Assembly: GCA_002311855.1 (NCBI GenBank)
Contig: DCAB01000012.1
Span: forward strand, 125,785 to 189,784
Reading direction: 5' to 3'
Origin: Candidatus Dadabacteria bacterium UBA1144
Lineage (GTDB): Bacteria; Desulfobacterota_D; UBA1144
DNA: 64,000 nt
The translations under genes and the position numbers were made by a program. Shown piece by piece: positions 1 through 9,166 of this stretch. Each line of letters begins with the position of its first letter. Within the stretch, counting starts at the first letter, position 1. The notes under the pieces were generated by a model. It did no database searches, was not told the origin of the DNA, and saw only the letters and a program-made list of their open reading frames with translations.

Positions 1-750
1 CTCTATTTGGACTTTTCCTCTTCTGATATTCTCAACCCCCCTAACTCCTTCAAAAGCAAGGAGAGGAATGCGGCTTGCATCAGTTTCGACTTTTTTAATA
101 ATTCTTTTCATAATAGAATAAGATTTCTTATTGATTCCACTGGAAGTCAAGAGGCCTCCATGTCGAGATATGATAGAAAGCGATTTGTCGATTTCTTCTG
201 GTTTTAGTTCCCCGTCACTTCCGTATCCCAAGACACCAATAAAGGTCTCAACTTTCATACTAAGACGATTGAGAGCAGAAAGAAGTATGGAATCAGCCAA
301 AGGGCTTGCCAATCCAGGCTCCTTACCTGTCGCTAAGATGTCTCCTCCCACATCAATACCAACAACCAAATCAATCTTGTTTTTTTGTGTAAAAAGAAAA
401 ATATCATCAGCTATCAATTTAGGACTATTGAATATATTAACTAGTATTACTTTTTCATTTAAAATATTCGAAACTTTTGATTCACTAAAATACAATCCAT
501 CATATGTTCTCGTTTTTTTATCAGCCCAACATAAACTATCATTAATTTTTGTTTTATTAATAATTTGAGAAAATGGTCGGGGTCCAGGATATGGATCAAT
601 CGAATATCTTTCCCATGGTATGCCACCCAAAATACTTTTGATACCATAAGATTCTAAAAGAATCTTTGTTGGAATTGTACCAACAATGTCGGCACCCCCT
701 CCAATTCCAATTAACAATGCCTTTTTAATTTTCGAAAAAGATTTTTCCAT
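1..750 (-). CDS. DUF1152 family protein, 3'-truncated by the window edge
   Basis: An open frame runs from an ATG at 750 to the first base without a stop, giving 250 residues of N-terminal sequence. It matches what I know of DUF1152: a glycine-rich nucleotide-binding-like start (GIGGGAD, residues 15-21), the WERYSIDPYPGPRPF stretch at 46-60, and VVGIDVGGDILATG with EPGLASPLADS at 129-153. DUF1152 proteins occur mainly in archaea and scattered bacteria, and their function is unknown to me. The gene is divergent from aroA with a 40-base gap. The C-terminus lies outside the window. The family call is from motif memory; the coding frame itself is clear. Confidence 0.8.
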   Translation of the reverse strand, partial: MEKSFSKIKKALLIGIGGGADIVGTIPTKILLESYGIKSILGGIPWERYSIDPYPGPRPFSQIINKTKINDSLCWADKKTRTYDGLYFSESKVSNILNEKVILVNIFNSPKLIADDIFLFTQKNKIDLVVGIDVGGDILATGKEPGLASPLADSILLSALNRLSMKVETFIGVLGYGSDGELKPEEIDKSLSIISRHGGLLTSSGINKKSYSIMKRIIKKVETDASRIPLLAFEGVRGVENIRRGKVQIE

Positions 751-790
751 GTATCTAATTAGGGTTATTATAACGTATCAAGGAGATATA

Positions 791-2086
791 ATGACAAAAG
801 TTGCAGTTGAAGGGAATGATTTTTTATTTAAGGGGAGAATCAACGTTCCCGCTGATAAATCAATATCACACAGAGCTATTATTGTGTCCTCTTTTCTCAC
901 TAAAGTGACAAAAATCACCAACCTTTTAATCTCAGAAGATGTAAAATCGACAATTAATTGCTTCTCCCAACTAGGTGTTGAGTTTAAAGAAATTAATGGA
1001 GATACTTGTGTTAAAGGGACCGGGATAAGAAATTATTTGCCTCCACAAAATGTTCTTCATTGTGGTAATTCCGGTACGACGGCAAGGCTTCTGAGTGGAA
1101 TACTAAGTGGGCAAAATTTTTCATCACAGCTTGATGGTGATTATTCATTAAGGAAAAGACCAATGGACAGAGTAAAAAATCCACTAGAGGAAATGGGGGC
1201 AAAAATTTCAACCACTAATGGAAAATTACCTATAAATATATCTCCTGCTTCACTTAATGGTACAGAATTTAATATAAATCTTGGGTCAGCCCAAATTAAA
1301 TCAGCAATAATATTTGCCGCACTTACCGCAAATAGCGAAACAAAATTCAGAGATAAGAAAAAATCCAGAGACCATACAGAAATAATGCTTTCTAATTGTA
1401 CAGAAAATATCCGGATTGAAAATGATGCAATATACATTACACCAGATCCAGTTGTCGAACTGGGTGATATAGATGTCCCTAATGATCCATCATCTGCTGC
1501 TTTTTTTATAGTTGCAGGATTAATAAATCATGATTCTGAATTAATTTTCAAGAATCTATGTCTAAATCCCATGAGAATAGGGTTCATTAGAATATTGCAA
1601 ACGATGGGTGCTGATATTGAAATTATGAATCTGGTTGAAAAAAGTGGTGAGAAAACAGGAGATATTGTCGTTAAAAGTAGCAAGTTAAAATCAATACAAG
1701 TTGTTGGAGAATCTATCCCCGCAATAATAGATGAAATTCCAATTCTGTGTCTTGCTTGTTCTTTAGCTGAGGGTGAATCAATGATTTCCGGGGCTAAAGA
1801 ATTAAGATTCAAAGAGTCTGACAGAATCAAAACTACCGTTACCGAACTTAAAAAATTGGGATGTGATATCGAAGAAATGAACGACGGAATGAAAATTAGG
1901 GGGAAAGAAGAACTAAAAGGTGCACTTTGTGAGAGCCATGGGGATCACAGAATTGCGATGATGATCGCTATAGCTGGGACTAAAGCGATTGGAAGAACTA
2001 TTATCAAAAATGCTGAATGTGTATCAATATCATTTCCTAACTTTTTTGAATCATTAAAGGGGTTTAGAAAAAAAATACAATCATGA
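791..2086 (+). CDS. aroA: 3-phosphoshikimate 1-carboxyvinyltransferase (EPSP synthase)
   Basis: Catalyses the sixth step of the shikimate pathway, joining phosphoenolpyruvate to shikimate 3-phosphate in the cytosol. The 431-residue length is normal. Visible signatures are KSISHR (23-28), GNSGTTARL (92-100), GDYSLRKRPM (116-125), KESDRIK, and HGDHRIAMM from about 383. The frame stays open upstream to 686, but that extension would overlap the divergent DUF1152 gene. The ATG at 791 has a good ribosome-binding site (AGGAG at 781-785) and gives the family's usual N-terminus. First gene of the run aroA-cmk-ispH-sppA-lapA-lipA-apgM; its stop overlaps the cmk start by four bases. aroE and aroQ lie elsewhere in the window. 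Confidence 0.97.
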   Translation: MTKVAVEGNDFLFKGRINVPADKSISHRAIIVSSFLTKVTKITNLLISEDVKSTINCFSQLGVEFKEINGDTCVKGTGIRNYLPPQNVLHCGNSGTTARLLSGILSGQNFSSQLDGDYSLRKRPMDRVKNPLEEMGAKISTTNGKLPINISPASLNGTEFNINLGSAQIKSAIIFAALTANSETKFRDKKKSRDHTEIMLSNCTENIRIENDAIYITPDPVVELGDIDVPNDPSSAAFFIVAGLINHDSELIFKNLCLNPMRIGFIRILQTMGADIEIMNLVEKSGEKTGDIVVKSSKLKSIQVVGESIPAIIDEIPILCLACSLAEGESMISGAKELRFKESDRIKTTVTELKKLGCDIEEMNDGMKIRGKEELKGALCESHGDHRIAMMIAIAGTKAIGRTIIKNAECVSISFPNFFESLKGFRKKIQS

Positions 2087-2745
2087 TTATAACGATAGAT
2101 GGCCCATCCGGGGTTGGAAAGGGAACCATAGCAAGAATCACTTCAGAATCTGTGGGATTTAATTATTTAGATTCCGGAGCTATGTATAGAGCTTTAGCCC
2201 TTTTTGCGGATTTACATGGCATACAAAAAGAGGACGATAAAAGATTGAAAAAACTTTTAATTGATTTTCACATAAGATTTATCAAAGAAGATGGCAAGGA
2301 AAAAGTTTTTATAAATTCAGACGATGTAACTGAGGATATTAGAACAAATGAGATATCTACTCTCGCTTCCAAATTCGCCGTGAATGAAACCATAAGAGGA
2401 GTTCTAAGACAAATGCAAAGGAGGTTGGTCAAAAATAAAAATTATGTTGCCGAAGGAAGAGATATGGGAACATATGTATTTCCAGGTGCAGAATATAAAT
2501 TTTATTTAGATGCTGATCCAGCAATTAGAGCAAATAGAAGGGCTCTGCAACTAAAAGAAATGCTAGGTATCAATATAAATGAAACAAAAGTTTTAGAAGA
2601 GATTACCAAAAGAGATAAACTGGATATGACAAGAAGTGTGTGCCCCTTGCATCCAGCTGATGATGCTGTGATAATAGACACATCTATTCTTAGCATCGAC
2701 GATGTGGTTAAGAAAGTAGAATCGGTAGTGAAAAACAATGCCTAA
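2083..2745 (+). CDS. cmk: Cytidylate kinase
   Basis: Phosphorylates CMP and dCMP to the diphosphates. The 220-residue protein has the P-loop GPSGVGKGT at 7-15, the nucleoside-binding SGAMYRA motif, and the family signature GRDMGTYVFPGAEYKFYLDA with an arginine-rich lid just after it. The ATG overlaps the aroA stop (ATGA), implying translational coupling. The gene ends inside ispH by eight bases. aroA followed by cmk is a common neighbour pair in several bacterial groups, here without the usual rpsA next to it. Confidence 0.96.
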   Translation: MIITIDGPSGVGKGTIARITSESVGFNYLDSGAMYRALALFADLHGIQKEDDKRLKKLLIDFHIRFIKEDGKEKVFINSDDVTEDIRTNEISTLASKFAVNETIRGVLRQMQRRLVKNKNYVAEGRDMGTYVFPGAEYKFYLDADPAIRANRRALQLKEMLGININETKVLEEITKRDKLDMTRSVCPLHPADDAVIIDTSILSIDDVVKKVESVVKNNA

Positions 2746-3592
2746 GAAGTTAATAATTGCGGATAGTGCCGGTGTTTGTTTCGGCGTAGAAGAAGCCGTC
2801 TCAACGGCAGAGAAGATCCTTGATGAAAATAATAATGTAGAAGTTAAATCATTTGGCCCCCTGATTCATAATCCTCAAATGGTTGATATTCTTAACAAGA
2901 AAGGGCTTTCCGTAATTAATGAAATTAAAAAGAATGAAAAGGGAACAGTGATTATTAGAGCACACGGTATTCCGAATTATGAGGAGAAAAATCTAAAAGA
3001 ATCTTCCCTGAACGTTGTAGACATGACATGCCCAATAGTAAAGAAATTGCAGTTTGCCGTTAAATCTTTGTCTGATAATGGTTATTTTGTTTTGATTGTT
3101 GGAAATGAAAATCATCCAGAGATAATTGGCGCAAAAAGTTACGCCAACGACAATTGTCTAGTTATCAAAGATAAAAATGAACTAAACAAGAAAGCTTTAA
3201 AATCAAAAAAAATCGGAATAGTTGCCCAAACAACCATTCCAATAGAAACTTTCTGGGATGTTGTTGGAATATTGAAAACTTTCCAAGATTATGAAATCAA
3301 AATTATTGATACACTATGTGACGACATTCACAATAAACAAAAGGAGTCAAAAGAAATTGCAAAAGATGTGGATATAATGTTAGTAATTGGTGGGAAAAAT
3401 AGTTCAAATACCAAAGAGATAGCCACATTATGTAGACAAATGAATTCACGTACATATCAGATAGAAACATTTGAAGAAATACGGGAGCTCAATCTTGACT
3501 TAAAAGATAAAATTGTTGGAATCAGTGCTGGCGCATCAACTCCCCCTTGGCTTATTAAGCAAACAATCGATGAAGTACTCCTTTGGGAATGA
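2738..3592 (+). CDS. ispH: 4-hydroxy-3-methylbut-2-enyl diphosphate reductase
   Basis: Last step of the non-mevalonate (MEP) isoprenoid pathway: an iron-sulfur enzyme that makes IPP and DMAPP. The three cluster-ligand cysteines are present at C14 (GVCFGVEEA), C98 (DMTCPI) and C194 (DTLCDDIHNKQ), as are the substrate histidines H43, H76 (RAHGIP) and H126 (NENHPE), with ISAGASTPPWLI near the end. The stretch after C194 departs from the usual C-x-AT-x-x-RQ form; all ligands remain, so I expect activity. At 284 residues it is slightly short but complete. Overlaps cmk by eight bases; sppA begins two bases after the stop. Confidence 0.95.
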   Translation: MPKKLIIADSAGVCFGVEEAVSTAEKILDENNNVEVKSFGPLIHNPQMVDILNKKGLSVINEIKKNEKGTVIIRAHGIPNYEEKNLKESSLNVVDMTCPIVKKLQFAVKSLSDNGYFVLIVGNENHPEIIGAKSYANDNCLVIKDKNELNKKALKSKKIGIVAQTTIPIETFWDVVGILKTFQDYEIKIIDTLCDDIHNKQKESKEIAKDVDIMLVIGGKNSSNTKEIATLCRQMNSRTYQIETFEEIRELNLDLKDKIVGISAGASTPPWLIKQTIDEVLLWE

Positions 3593-3593
3593 T

Positions 3594-4451
3594 ATGAAAG
3601 TTCCTATGAAAATATTTAATTTAAAAAATATATTAATTTTCCTGGTTGTTGCTTTCTTCGCTTATAGTGCATTGGAAACAATTAATCCAACTAATAAAAT
3701 TGCCGTATTAGAAATATATGGTGTCATCAAGAATCCCAAAAAATATCTAGAGAGTATAGAAAAAATCAAAGAAGATAAATCGATTAAAGCCTTGATCGTA
3801 AGAATTGACTCTCCAGGAGGTACCGTTGGATCTTCTCAAGAGATATACAATTCTTTAATGAATCTAAATAATTTTATGCCTGTCGTGTCGAGTATTGTAG
3901 ATATCGGAGCTTCAGGTGGGTACTTAGTAGCTTGCGGTACTTCCTACATTTTTGCAAACTCAGGATCTATAACTGGAAGTATAGGCGTTATTAGTCAATA
4001 CTACGACGCCTCAGAATTAATAAAATTTTTAAAGTTTAAGGTTGAGGTTATCAAATCCGGTCAATTAAAAGATATAGGAAGCCCCCTCAAAAAACTTGAT
4101 GATAATGAAAGAAAACTCCTTAATGAATTAATCAAAGATGTTCACCGTCAATTTGAATTGGTGGTGAAAGAAAGAAGAAAACTTACGGATACCGAAATCG
4201 AAAAAATATCAGATGGAAGAATTTTCTCTGGCAATCAGGCTTTGGCATTGAAGCTAATTGATGCAATAGGAGGCTTAGAATCAGCGAAAGCATATGTTGA
4301 GAAGAATATAGATCTTTATGATTTAAAATTAGAGTATTTCCCAAGAAAAAAAAGAAAATTAATTGACAGGATTATACCTTTATTGAATGGCGAGAGTTTG
4401 GGAACAAATTTTGCAAAAAAACTTTATTATCTTTATAGCCCAAATTTCTAA
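3594..4451 (+). CDS. sppA: Signal peptide peptidase SppA, short form (S49 family)
   Basis: Membrane-anchored serine protease that degrades cleaved signal peptides. Residues 10-28 form an N-terminal membrane anchor. The catalytic serine is S107 in DIGASGGYL, and the general-base lysine is K159 in QLKDIGSP, the Ser-Lys pair of bacterial SppA. At 285 residues it is the one-domain version, not the fused two-domain E. coli form. The frame extends upstream to 3513 within ispH, but the ATG at 3594 (GGGA shortly before) gives the expected anchor. A second in-frame ATG at 3606 is possible. Confidence 0.92.
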   Translation: MKVPMKIFNLKNILIFLVVAFFAYSALETINPTNKIAVLEIYGVIKNPKKYLESIEKIKEDKSIKALIVRIDSPGGTVGSSQEIYNSLMNLNNFMPVVSSIVDIGASGGYLVACGTSYIFANSGSITGSIGVISQYYDASELIKFLKFKVEVIKSGQLKDIGSPLKKLDDNERKLLNELIKDVHRQFELVVKERRKLTDTEIEKISDGRIFSGNQALALKLIDAIGGLESAKAYVEKNIDLYDLKLEYFPRKKRKLIDRIIPLLNGESLGTNFAKKLYYLYSPNF

Positions 4452-4472
4452 ATATGTTAAACTCAATTCATC

Positions 4473-4766
4473 ATGATTAAGGCTATATCCGTATCTATAC
4501 TATTCATACTGGTCATAGCATTTGTTTTCCAAAACCAGGAAATTTTTCTACACGAGTTTCTTATAGCTTACGATATAAAGATAAGTTCGTTTGACAATAA
4601 ATCTGTAAGTAATTCTTTGTTGCTTGCAGGTTCATTCTTATTAGGTGTTGTGATTTGCTTAGTGTCAATAGGATTGAGTTCAATATCCAAAAGTGTCGAA
4701 ATCAATGAACTTAAGAAAAAAATTAATACACTAGAGAAGGCGGCTCTTTCTAAAGAGGTTAAATAA
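4473..4766 (+). CDS. lapA: LapA-type (DUF1049) inner-membrane protein
   Basis: Small 97-residue protein with two hydrophobic segments (about 4-19 and 48-71) followed by a basic, heptad-like tail (75-91). This is the layout of LapA/DUF1049 proteins, which in E. coli help control lipopolysaccharide assembly. Sequence identity in this family is low, so the call rests on topology, the FQNQE motif after the first membrane segment, and size. It sits between sppA and lipA; lipA's TTG start follows four bases after its stop. Its LapB partner is not in the window. Confidence 0.75.
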   Translation: MIKAISVSILFILVIAFVFQNQEIFLHEFLIAYDIKISSFDNKSVSNSLLLAGSFLLGVVICLVSIGLSSISKSVEINELKKKINTLEKAALSKEVK

Positions 4767-4770
4767 AAAA

Positions 4771-5703
4771 TTGATTAGAAAACCAAATTGGATAAAAAGT
4801 CCAATACCAATTGGTAACAATTTTACAAATTTGAAAAAACTTGTATTAAAAAATAAATTACATACTGTCTGTCAAGAAGCTAAATGTCCTAATTTAGGTG
4901 AGTGTTGGAATCTAGGAACTCTAACGTTTATGATCTTAGGTGACACTTGTACAAGAAGCTGTGGGTTCTGTGCTGTTAAAACTGGACAAGGCGGGACAAT
5001 CGATTATTTAGAACCCAAAAGACTATCGAGAGGAATTTTAAATTTAAAAAGAAATAATAATCTTCTTAATCATATAGTTCTAACTTCGGTCAATAGAGAT
5101 GATAAAAATTTAGAAAGTGCGAAAGTTTTTTTTGACTGCATAGACGAAATTAGAAATCTAAATTTACAGATCAAAATTGAAGTACTTATCCCCGATTTTC
5201 TTGGAAATAAAAAAGCTTATGAAATAATTACCAAAGCAGAGCCTGATGTATTGAATCACAATATAGAGACAGTTAAACGTCTATATCATCTTAACCAAAA
5301 AACTGGCACCTTGCTAAAAAGATCCGTTAGACCACAAGGGAGCTATGAGCGCTCAATTGAACTATTAAAATACTTTAAAAATCATTCGGATTCTGTCATC
5401 AAGTCAGGAATCATGGTTGGATTAGGTGAAGATGAAGATGAAATTTTTGAATCCATAGATGACCTCAACAATGCTGGTTGTGACCTAATAACAGTTGGAC
5501 AATATTTACAACCCACTATAGAACATATAAATGTATCCAAATTTTACTCACTCGAGCAATTCGAGAAAATAAAACAATATGCTGAAAACAAATTGAATAT
5601 AAAATCAGCAGAATGTGGCCCAATGGTGAGAAGTTCATATCATGCGGAAACACAATTAAAAAAGATTATGGATAATACATCGCAAGAAAGGGGAACAGGT
5701 TGA
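4771..5703 (+). CDS. lipA: Lipoyl synthase
   Basis: Radical-SAM enzyme that inserts two sulfurs into octanoyl groups on lipoate-dependent proteins. Both iron-sulfur sites are visible: the auxiliary cluster at C34, C39 and C45 (CQEAKCPNLGEC) and the radical-SAM CxxxCxxC at C60, C64 and C67. The C-terminal serine that ligates the auxiliary cluster is in VRSSYHAE (about 286-293). The start is TTG four bases after lapA; no ATG fits. The stop overlaps the apgM start by four bases. lipB is not seen in the window. Confidence 0.96.
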   Translation: MIRKPNWIKSPIPIGNNFTNLKKLVLKNKLHTVCQEAKCPNLGECWNLGTLTFMILGDTCTRSCGFCAVKTGQGGTIDYLEPKRLSRGILNLKRNNNLLNHIVLTSVNRDDKNLESAKVFFDCIDEIRNLNLQIKIEVLIPDFLGNKKAYEIITKAEPDVLNHNIETVKRLYHLNQKTGTLLKRSVRPQGSYERSIELLKYFKNHSDSVIKSGIMVGLGEDEDEIFESIDDLNNAGCDLITVGQYLQPTIEHINVSKFYSLEQFEKIKQYAENKLNIKSAECGPMVRSSYHAETQLKKIMDNTSQERGTG

Positions 5704-6899
5704 AATATGTTTTAGTACAAGCCGATGGTATGCCAGATAGGCCGATAAAAGAATTAAACAACAAAACACCTTTAGAATTTGCTGATACCGTTACTATTGA
5801 TAATTTAGTAACAAATTCTATTATTGGTGCAGTAAATCATATACCAAAAGGACTGAAATCTGGTAGCGACGTAGGGAACTTAAGTATATTAGGTTACAAT
5901 CCAAAAAATTTCTTCACAGGAAGATCCCCCCTTGAAGCATCTGGTATGGGTATAGATTTAAATGAAGAAGATGCAGCTTATAGATGCAATCTCGTAAACA
6001 TAGTTTCGAACAACAAAGAAAAAATAATGGATGATTATTCGGCAGGTCATATCGATGATTCAATTGCCAGAAAAGTCATCAATTTTTTGCAAGAAGGCAT
6101 AGACAACGAGGAATTCAAATTCTTTCCTGGAGTAAGCTATCGACATCTTCTTGTATGGAAAAAAGGTGATACATCTCCGATTACCGTACCTCCGCACGAT
6201 ATTCTAGGAAAAAATATCTCTGATTTTCTTCCACAGGGAAGTAGCTCAGAAAAACTCAATAAATTAATGGGAACGGCAAGAGAAAAAATTGCAGAATTCA
6301 AAAAATTAAATAAGGAATATAGGAATTTACCATTTAATAATATTTGGTTGTGGGGTCAAGGCAGAAAGAACATTCTTCCTAGTTTTGAATCAATAAATCA
6401 AATCTCAGGTTCAATTATTTCAGCAGTTAATCTAGTAAAGGGAATTGGCAAATGTGCAGGGCTAGATGTAATTGTCGTTAAAGGAGCAACCGGGTATTTG
6501 GATACAAACTATAGTGGGAAAGTCCAAGCCGTCTTAGATAGTCTACAAAAGCATGATTTTAGTATGATTCATATTGAGGCTCCCGATGAAACTGGTCACG
6601 ATGGAGATTATGTAAACAAAGTTCAAGCAATTAATGATTTAGATAGAAAGGTTATTAATCCATTGATAAAGAATCTAAAGAAAAAATTTAAAGAATTTAA
6701 AATCTGTATAGTTTCTGATCATCCTACTCCAATTGAATTAAGAACTCATAGTTATGAATATGTTCCATTCATGATTTACGATTCCAGAAAATCCATAAGT
6801 AATCATAATCAAAACACATTCAATGAAAAAACCGTAATTAGGTCAGATTTGGTTATTGAGGATGGATTTACTTTATTAGGGAGATTTCTCAAGGATTAA
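5700..6899 (+). CDS. apgM: Archaeal-type 2,3-bisphosphoglycerate-independent phosphoglycerate mutase
   Basis: Interconverts 3- and 2-phosphoglycerate. The sequence fits the ApgM branch of the alkaline-phosphatase superfamily: metal ligand D9, the nucleophile serine S56 in SGSDVGNLS, GRSPLEASGMGI, RCNLVN, and the metal-binding motifs DETGHDGD (296-303) and SDHPTPIELRTH (339-350). At 399 residues it is of ApgM length, shorter than the roughly 510-residue GpmI. The start is TTG overlapping the lipA stop (TTGA). Its 3' end overlaps the convergent mazG gene by 24 bases. Confidence 0.93.
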   Translation: MKYVLVQADGMPDRPIKELNNKTPLEFADTVTIDNLVTNSIIGAVNHIPKGLKSGSDVGNLSILGYNPKNFFTGRSPLEASGMGIDLNEEDAAYRCNLVNIVSNNKEKIMDDYSAGHIDDSIARKVINFLQEGIDNEEFKFFPGVSYRHLLVWKKGDTSPITVPPHDILGKNISDFLPQGSSSEKLNKLMGTAREKIAEFKKLNKEYRNLPFNNIWLWGQGRKNILPSFESINQISGSIISAVNLVKGIGKCAGLDVIVVKGATGYLDTNYSGKVQAVLDSLQKHDFSMIHIEAPDETGHDGDYVNKVQAINDLDRKVINPLIKNLKKKFKEFKICIVSDHPTPIELRTHSYEYVPFMIYDSRKSISNHNQNTFNEKTVIRSDLVIEDGFTLLGRFLKD

Positions 6900-7640
6900 T
6901 TTTGCCTTTTTCCATATCTCTTCATCAGATAAATCTATAAATTTTTTTCTTAAATCTATAAACAATGTGGCTCTCTTCAAAAATTTATCCGAGCTTTTAT
7001 TTAAAGCAATTTCAGGGTTAATATCTTTTTTTCTACACAAATTTGCAACGGTAAAAAGAATATCCCCAATTTCTTCCTCGATTAACGGTTTATCCTTTTT
7101 TTCAACAGCTTCTTTGAATTCTTTTATCTCATCAAGTAGAACTTGCAACACCTTTTCGGAAGAATCCCACTCAAGGCCCGACTTTGCAAATGCTTTCGAT
7201 ATATCTATTGCTCGAATCAGTGAGGGAGATGATTTTAAAAACTCTTTTTTGTGGATTTTTCCTTCTTTGATCTTTTCTTGATTCCAAATATATTTAGCTT
7301 CCTCAGAATCTCTAGCCACCTTATCGCCGAATACATGCGGGTGTCTTCTAATCAATTTTTCAGATAAATCATTGACTGCATCCTCTAAAGTAAACAGAGT
7401 TTTTTCTTCTGCTATATTTGATACGAATAATATCTGTAGTAAAAGATCCCCTATCTCTTCTTTTAAATTTTGATAATCTTTAGAGTCTATCGCCTCTAAC
7501 ACTTCATATGATTCTTCTATGATATGTAATTTCAGAGATTCAAAATTTTGTTTTCTATCCCAAGGACAACCCTCCTCGCTCCTTAGTTTCTTTGTGATTT
7601 TCAAAAGTCGATTAAAACTTTGTTCAAACAAATTTGTCAA
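6876..7640 (-). CDS. mazG: Nucleoside triphosphate pyrophosphohydrolase MazG
   Basis: Hydrolyses (d)NTPs to monophosphates and pyrophosphate, as in pool cleaning and ppGpp control in E. coli. It is the two-domain form: GCPWDRKQ at 24-31, then the helical EExxE...ExxD metal site (IIEESYE at 40-46; EEIGDLL at 61-67), and a second copy with EIKEF and EEIGDILF near 170-195. At 254 residues it is normal. The TTG start lies four bases after the stop of the upstream M24 peptidase gene, so the two are probably coupled. It converges on apgM with a 24-base overlap. Confidence 0.95.
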   Translation of the reverse strand: MTNLFEQSFNRLLKITKKLRSEEGCPWDRKQNFESLKLHIIEESYEVLEAIDSKDYQNLKEEIGDLLLQILFVSNIAEEKTLFTLEDAVNDLSEKLIRRHPHVFGDKVARDSEEAKYIWNQEKIKEGKIHKKEFLKSSPSLIRAIDISKAFAKSGLEWDSSEKVLQVLLDEIKEFKEAVEKKDKPLIEEEIGDILFTVANLCRKKDINPEIALNKSSDKFLKRATLFIDLRKKFIDLSDEEIWKKAKLILEKSP

Positions 7641-7644
7641 ACTA

Positions 7645-8754
7645 TTAAATCTTGAGAAATTTTGGAAATTTTGTTAAATTTTTATAACCATTTTTGGTCA
7701 CTAAAATCGTATCCTCAATTCTTACTCCTCCAAGTTTTTTGTAATAAAGTCCTGGTTCAACAGTTACAACATAGTTTTCTTTTAGGATATCCCTACCTTT
7801 GGAAATTCTTGGAGGTTCATGTATATCTAAGCCCAAACCATGGCCAGTTGAATGTATAAAACCTTGTGGTGTTTTCTTCCCATAATCTGTTTGGTATCCG
7901 GACTCTTGAAAGAATCTAAATATTGCGTCATGAACCATATCGCATTTAATTCCAGATCTTATCAAAGATAGGCCTAATTTTTGAGCTTCAAAAACTGCAT
8001 TATAGAGATTCTTTAATTCTTGGTTTGGAGATCCTTTGACTACAGTTCTTGTTATATCAGCAAAATATCCAGTTTCAATATCTCTTGGAAAAATATCAAT
8101 AACAATAGGTTGGTTTTCTTTAATCGGTCCAGATCCCTGATGATGAGGCAATGCGGATTCTTTGCCACATGCAATAATACAATCTGGACATTCAAGTCCT
8201 AGGGATACTAGTTCTTTCTGACATAGTTTCCTTAGATATTCTGATGTTAAAATTTTTCCATCGTTATACAGATTTTGTTTTCTGGGTTTTGAATATTTTA
8301 TTTTATCAATTACTAATTTCATAATTGATTCCGTAGATCTCATAACATTAGAAATAAATTTAATCTCTTTTTTTGTTTTGGTAACCCTAGAATTAAAAAA
8401 AATTGGTGATTCAGATGGTCTTATTTTAATTTTTGAATTTGATATTCTTCTAAAGATGAAAGAAGGAAAATTATATGGAACTTCCAATTCTTTGACCTTA
8501 AACTTTAATAATATGTGATTAATTATTTTAGTTATTTCATTGCTTTTAATACTTTTAGAAATTTCCCTTAGAGATAGAATTTTATCGACTTTTTTCTCCC
8601 TGATTCCTCGTTCCATCTCTAAATCATTCAGAATTAGGTATGTTTTGTTTTTGTACTCAAAAAATATTACTGGATCTGGGATCTTGAAAGCAGTTTTATA
8701 AAACAAATCAGATGAATTTCTAGTATCATCGTAAATTAATTTCATGACATTCAT
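7645..8754 (-). CDS. M24 family metallopeptidase (Xaa-Pro aminopeptidase-like)
   Basis: Cytosolic pita-bread-fold dinuclear metallopeptidase, probably cleaving Xaa-Pro bonds. The five metal ligands are in place: D220 (IDIFP), D233 (FADITRT), H305 (STGHGLGL), E333 (TVEPGLYY) and E347 (GVRIEDT). H204 lies in PHHQG. Residues 1-125 are a poorly conserved N-terminal domain. At 369 residues it is close to PepQ/PepP-type proteins without extra domains. The second methionine (residue 4) is an alternative start. Transcribed ahead of mazG. The exact substrate cannot be read from the sequence. Confidence 0.9.
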   Translation of the reverse strand: MNVMKLIYDDTRNSSDLFYKTAFKIPDPVIFFEYKNKTYLILNDLEMERGIREKKVDKILSLREISKSIKSNEITKIINHILLKFKVKELEVPYNFPSFIFRRISNSKIKIRPSESPIFFNSRVTKTKKEIKFISNVMRSTESIMKLVIDKIKYSKPRKQNLYNDGKILTSEYLRKLCQKELVSLGLECPDCIIACGKESALPHHQGSGPIKENQPIVIDIFPRDIETGYFADITRTVVKGSPNQELKNLYNAVFEAQKLGLSLIRSGIKCDMVHDAIFRFFQESGYQTDYGKKTPQGFIHSTGHGLGLDIHEPPRISKGRDILKENYVVTVEPGLYYKKLGGVRIEDTILVTKNGYKNLTKFPKFLKI

Positions 8755-8830
8755 TTATTCAGTAATATACAGTATCTATAAGCAAACAAAAATATAATTG
8801 CCACAGTCAGTTATTTTGTTTAGTATATAT

Positions 8831-9160
8831 ATGTCGATGTTCAATATTAGTGAAAAAGCAGCTGGTGAGATTTATAGATTGCTATCGGAAGAAGATATGC
8901 CTAGTGGTTTCTTAAGGGTTAGAGTAGTCCCTGGTGGTTGTTCGGGTTTTTCTTATGAGATGGGTTTTGACGATAAAATAGATGATACCGATCAGATTTT
9001 CGAGGAACTTAACGTTAAAGTAGTGATTGATAAATTTAGTTTCGATCACCTGGATGGTGGTATATTGAATTTCTCAGATGGTATCAATGGTACAGGGTTT
9101 GGAATCGAAAATCCAAATGCTAAGGCCTCCTGTGGCTGTGGCTCTTCTTTCACCGTTTAA
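8831..9160 (+). CDS. A-type iron-sulfur carrier (IscA/ErpA/HesB family)
   Basis: A 109-residue protein that probably delivers Fe-S clusters to target enzymes such as LipA and IspH, whose genes are close by. The three family cysteines are C37 (GGCSGFSY) and C101/C103 (ASCGCGSSF). The frame extends to a TTG at 8798, but the ATG at 8831 matches the usual length; a second ATG at 8837 is also possible. No clear ribosome-binding site precedes either. It is a lone plus-strand gene between minus-strand blocks, without isc or suf neighbours, so I do not choose between IscA, ErpA and SufA. Confidence 0.93.
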   Translation: MSMFNISEKAAGEIYRLLSEEDMPSGFLRVRVVPGGCSGFSYEMGFDDKIDDTDQIFEELNVKVVIDKFSFDHLDGGILNFSDGINGTGFGIENPNAKASCGCGSSFTV

Positions 9161-9166
9161 AGAAAA

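Noticed and set aside
686..790. Upstream in-frame extension of aroA
   Set aside because: It overlaps the divergent DUF1152 gene, adds residues not found in EPSP synthases, and the ATG at 791 has a proper ribosome-binding site.
3513..3593. Upstream in-frame extension of sppA
   Set aside because: It lies entirely in ispH coding sequence and would bury the membrane anchor behind an unrelated segment.
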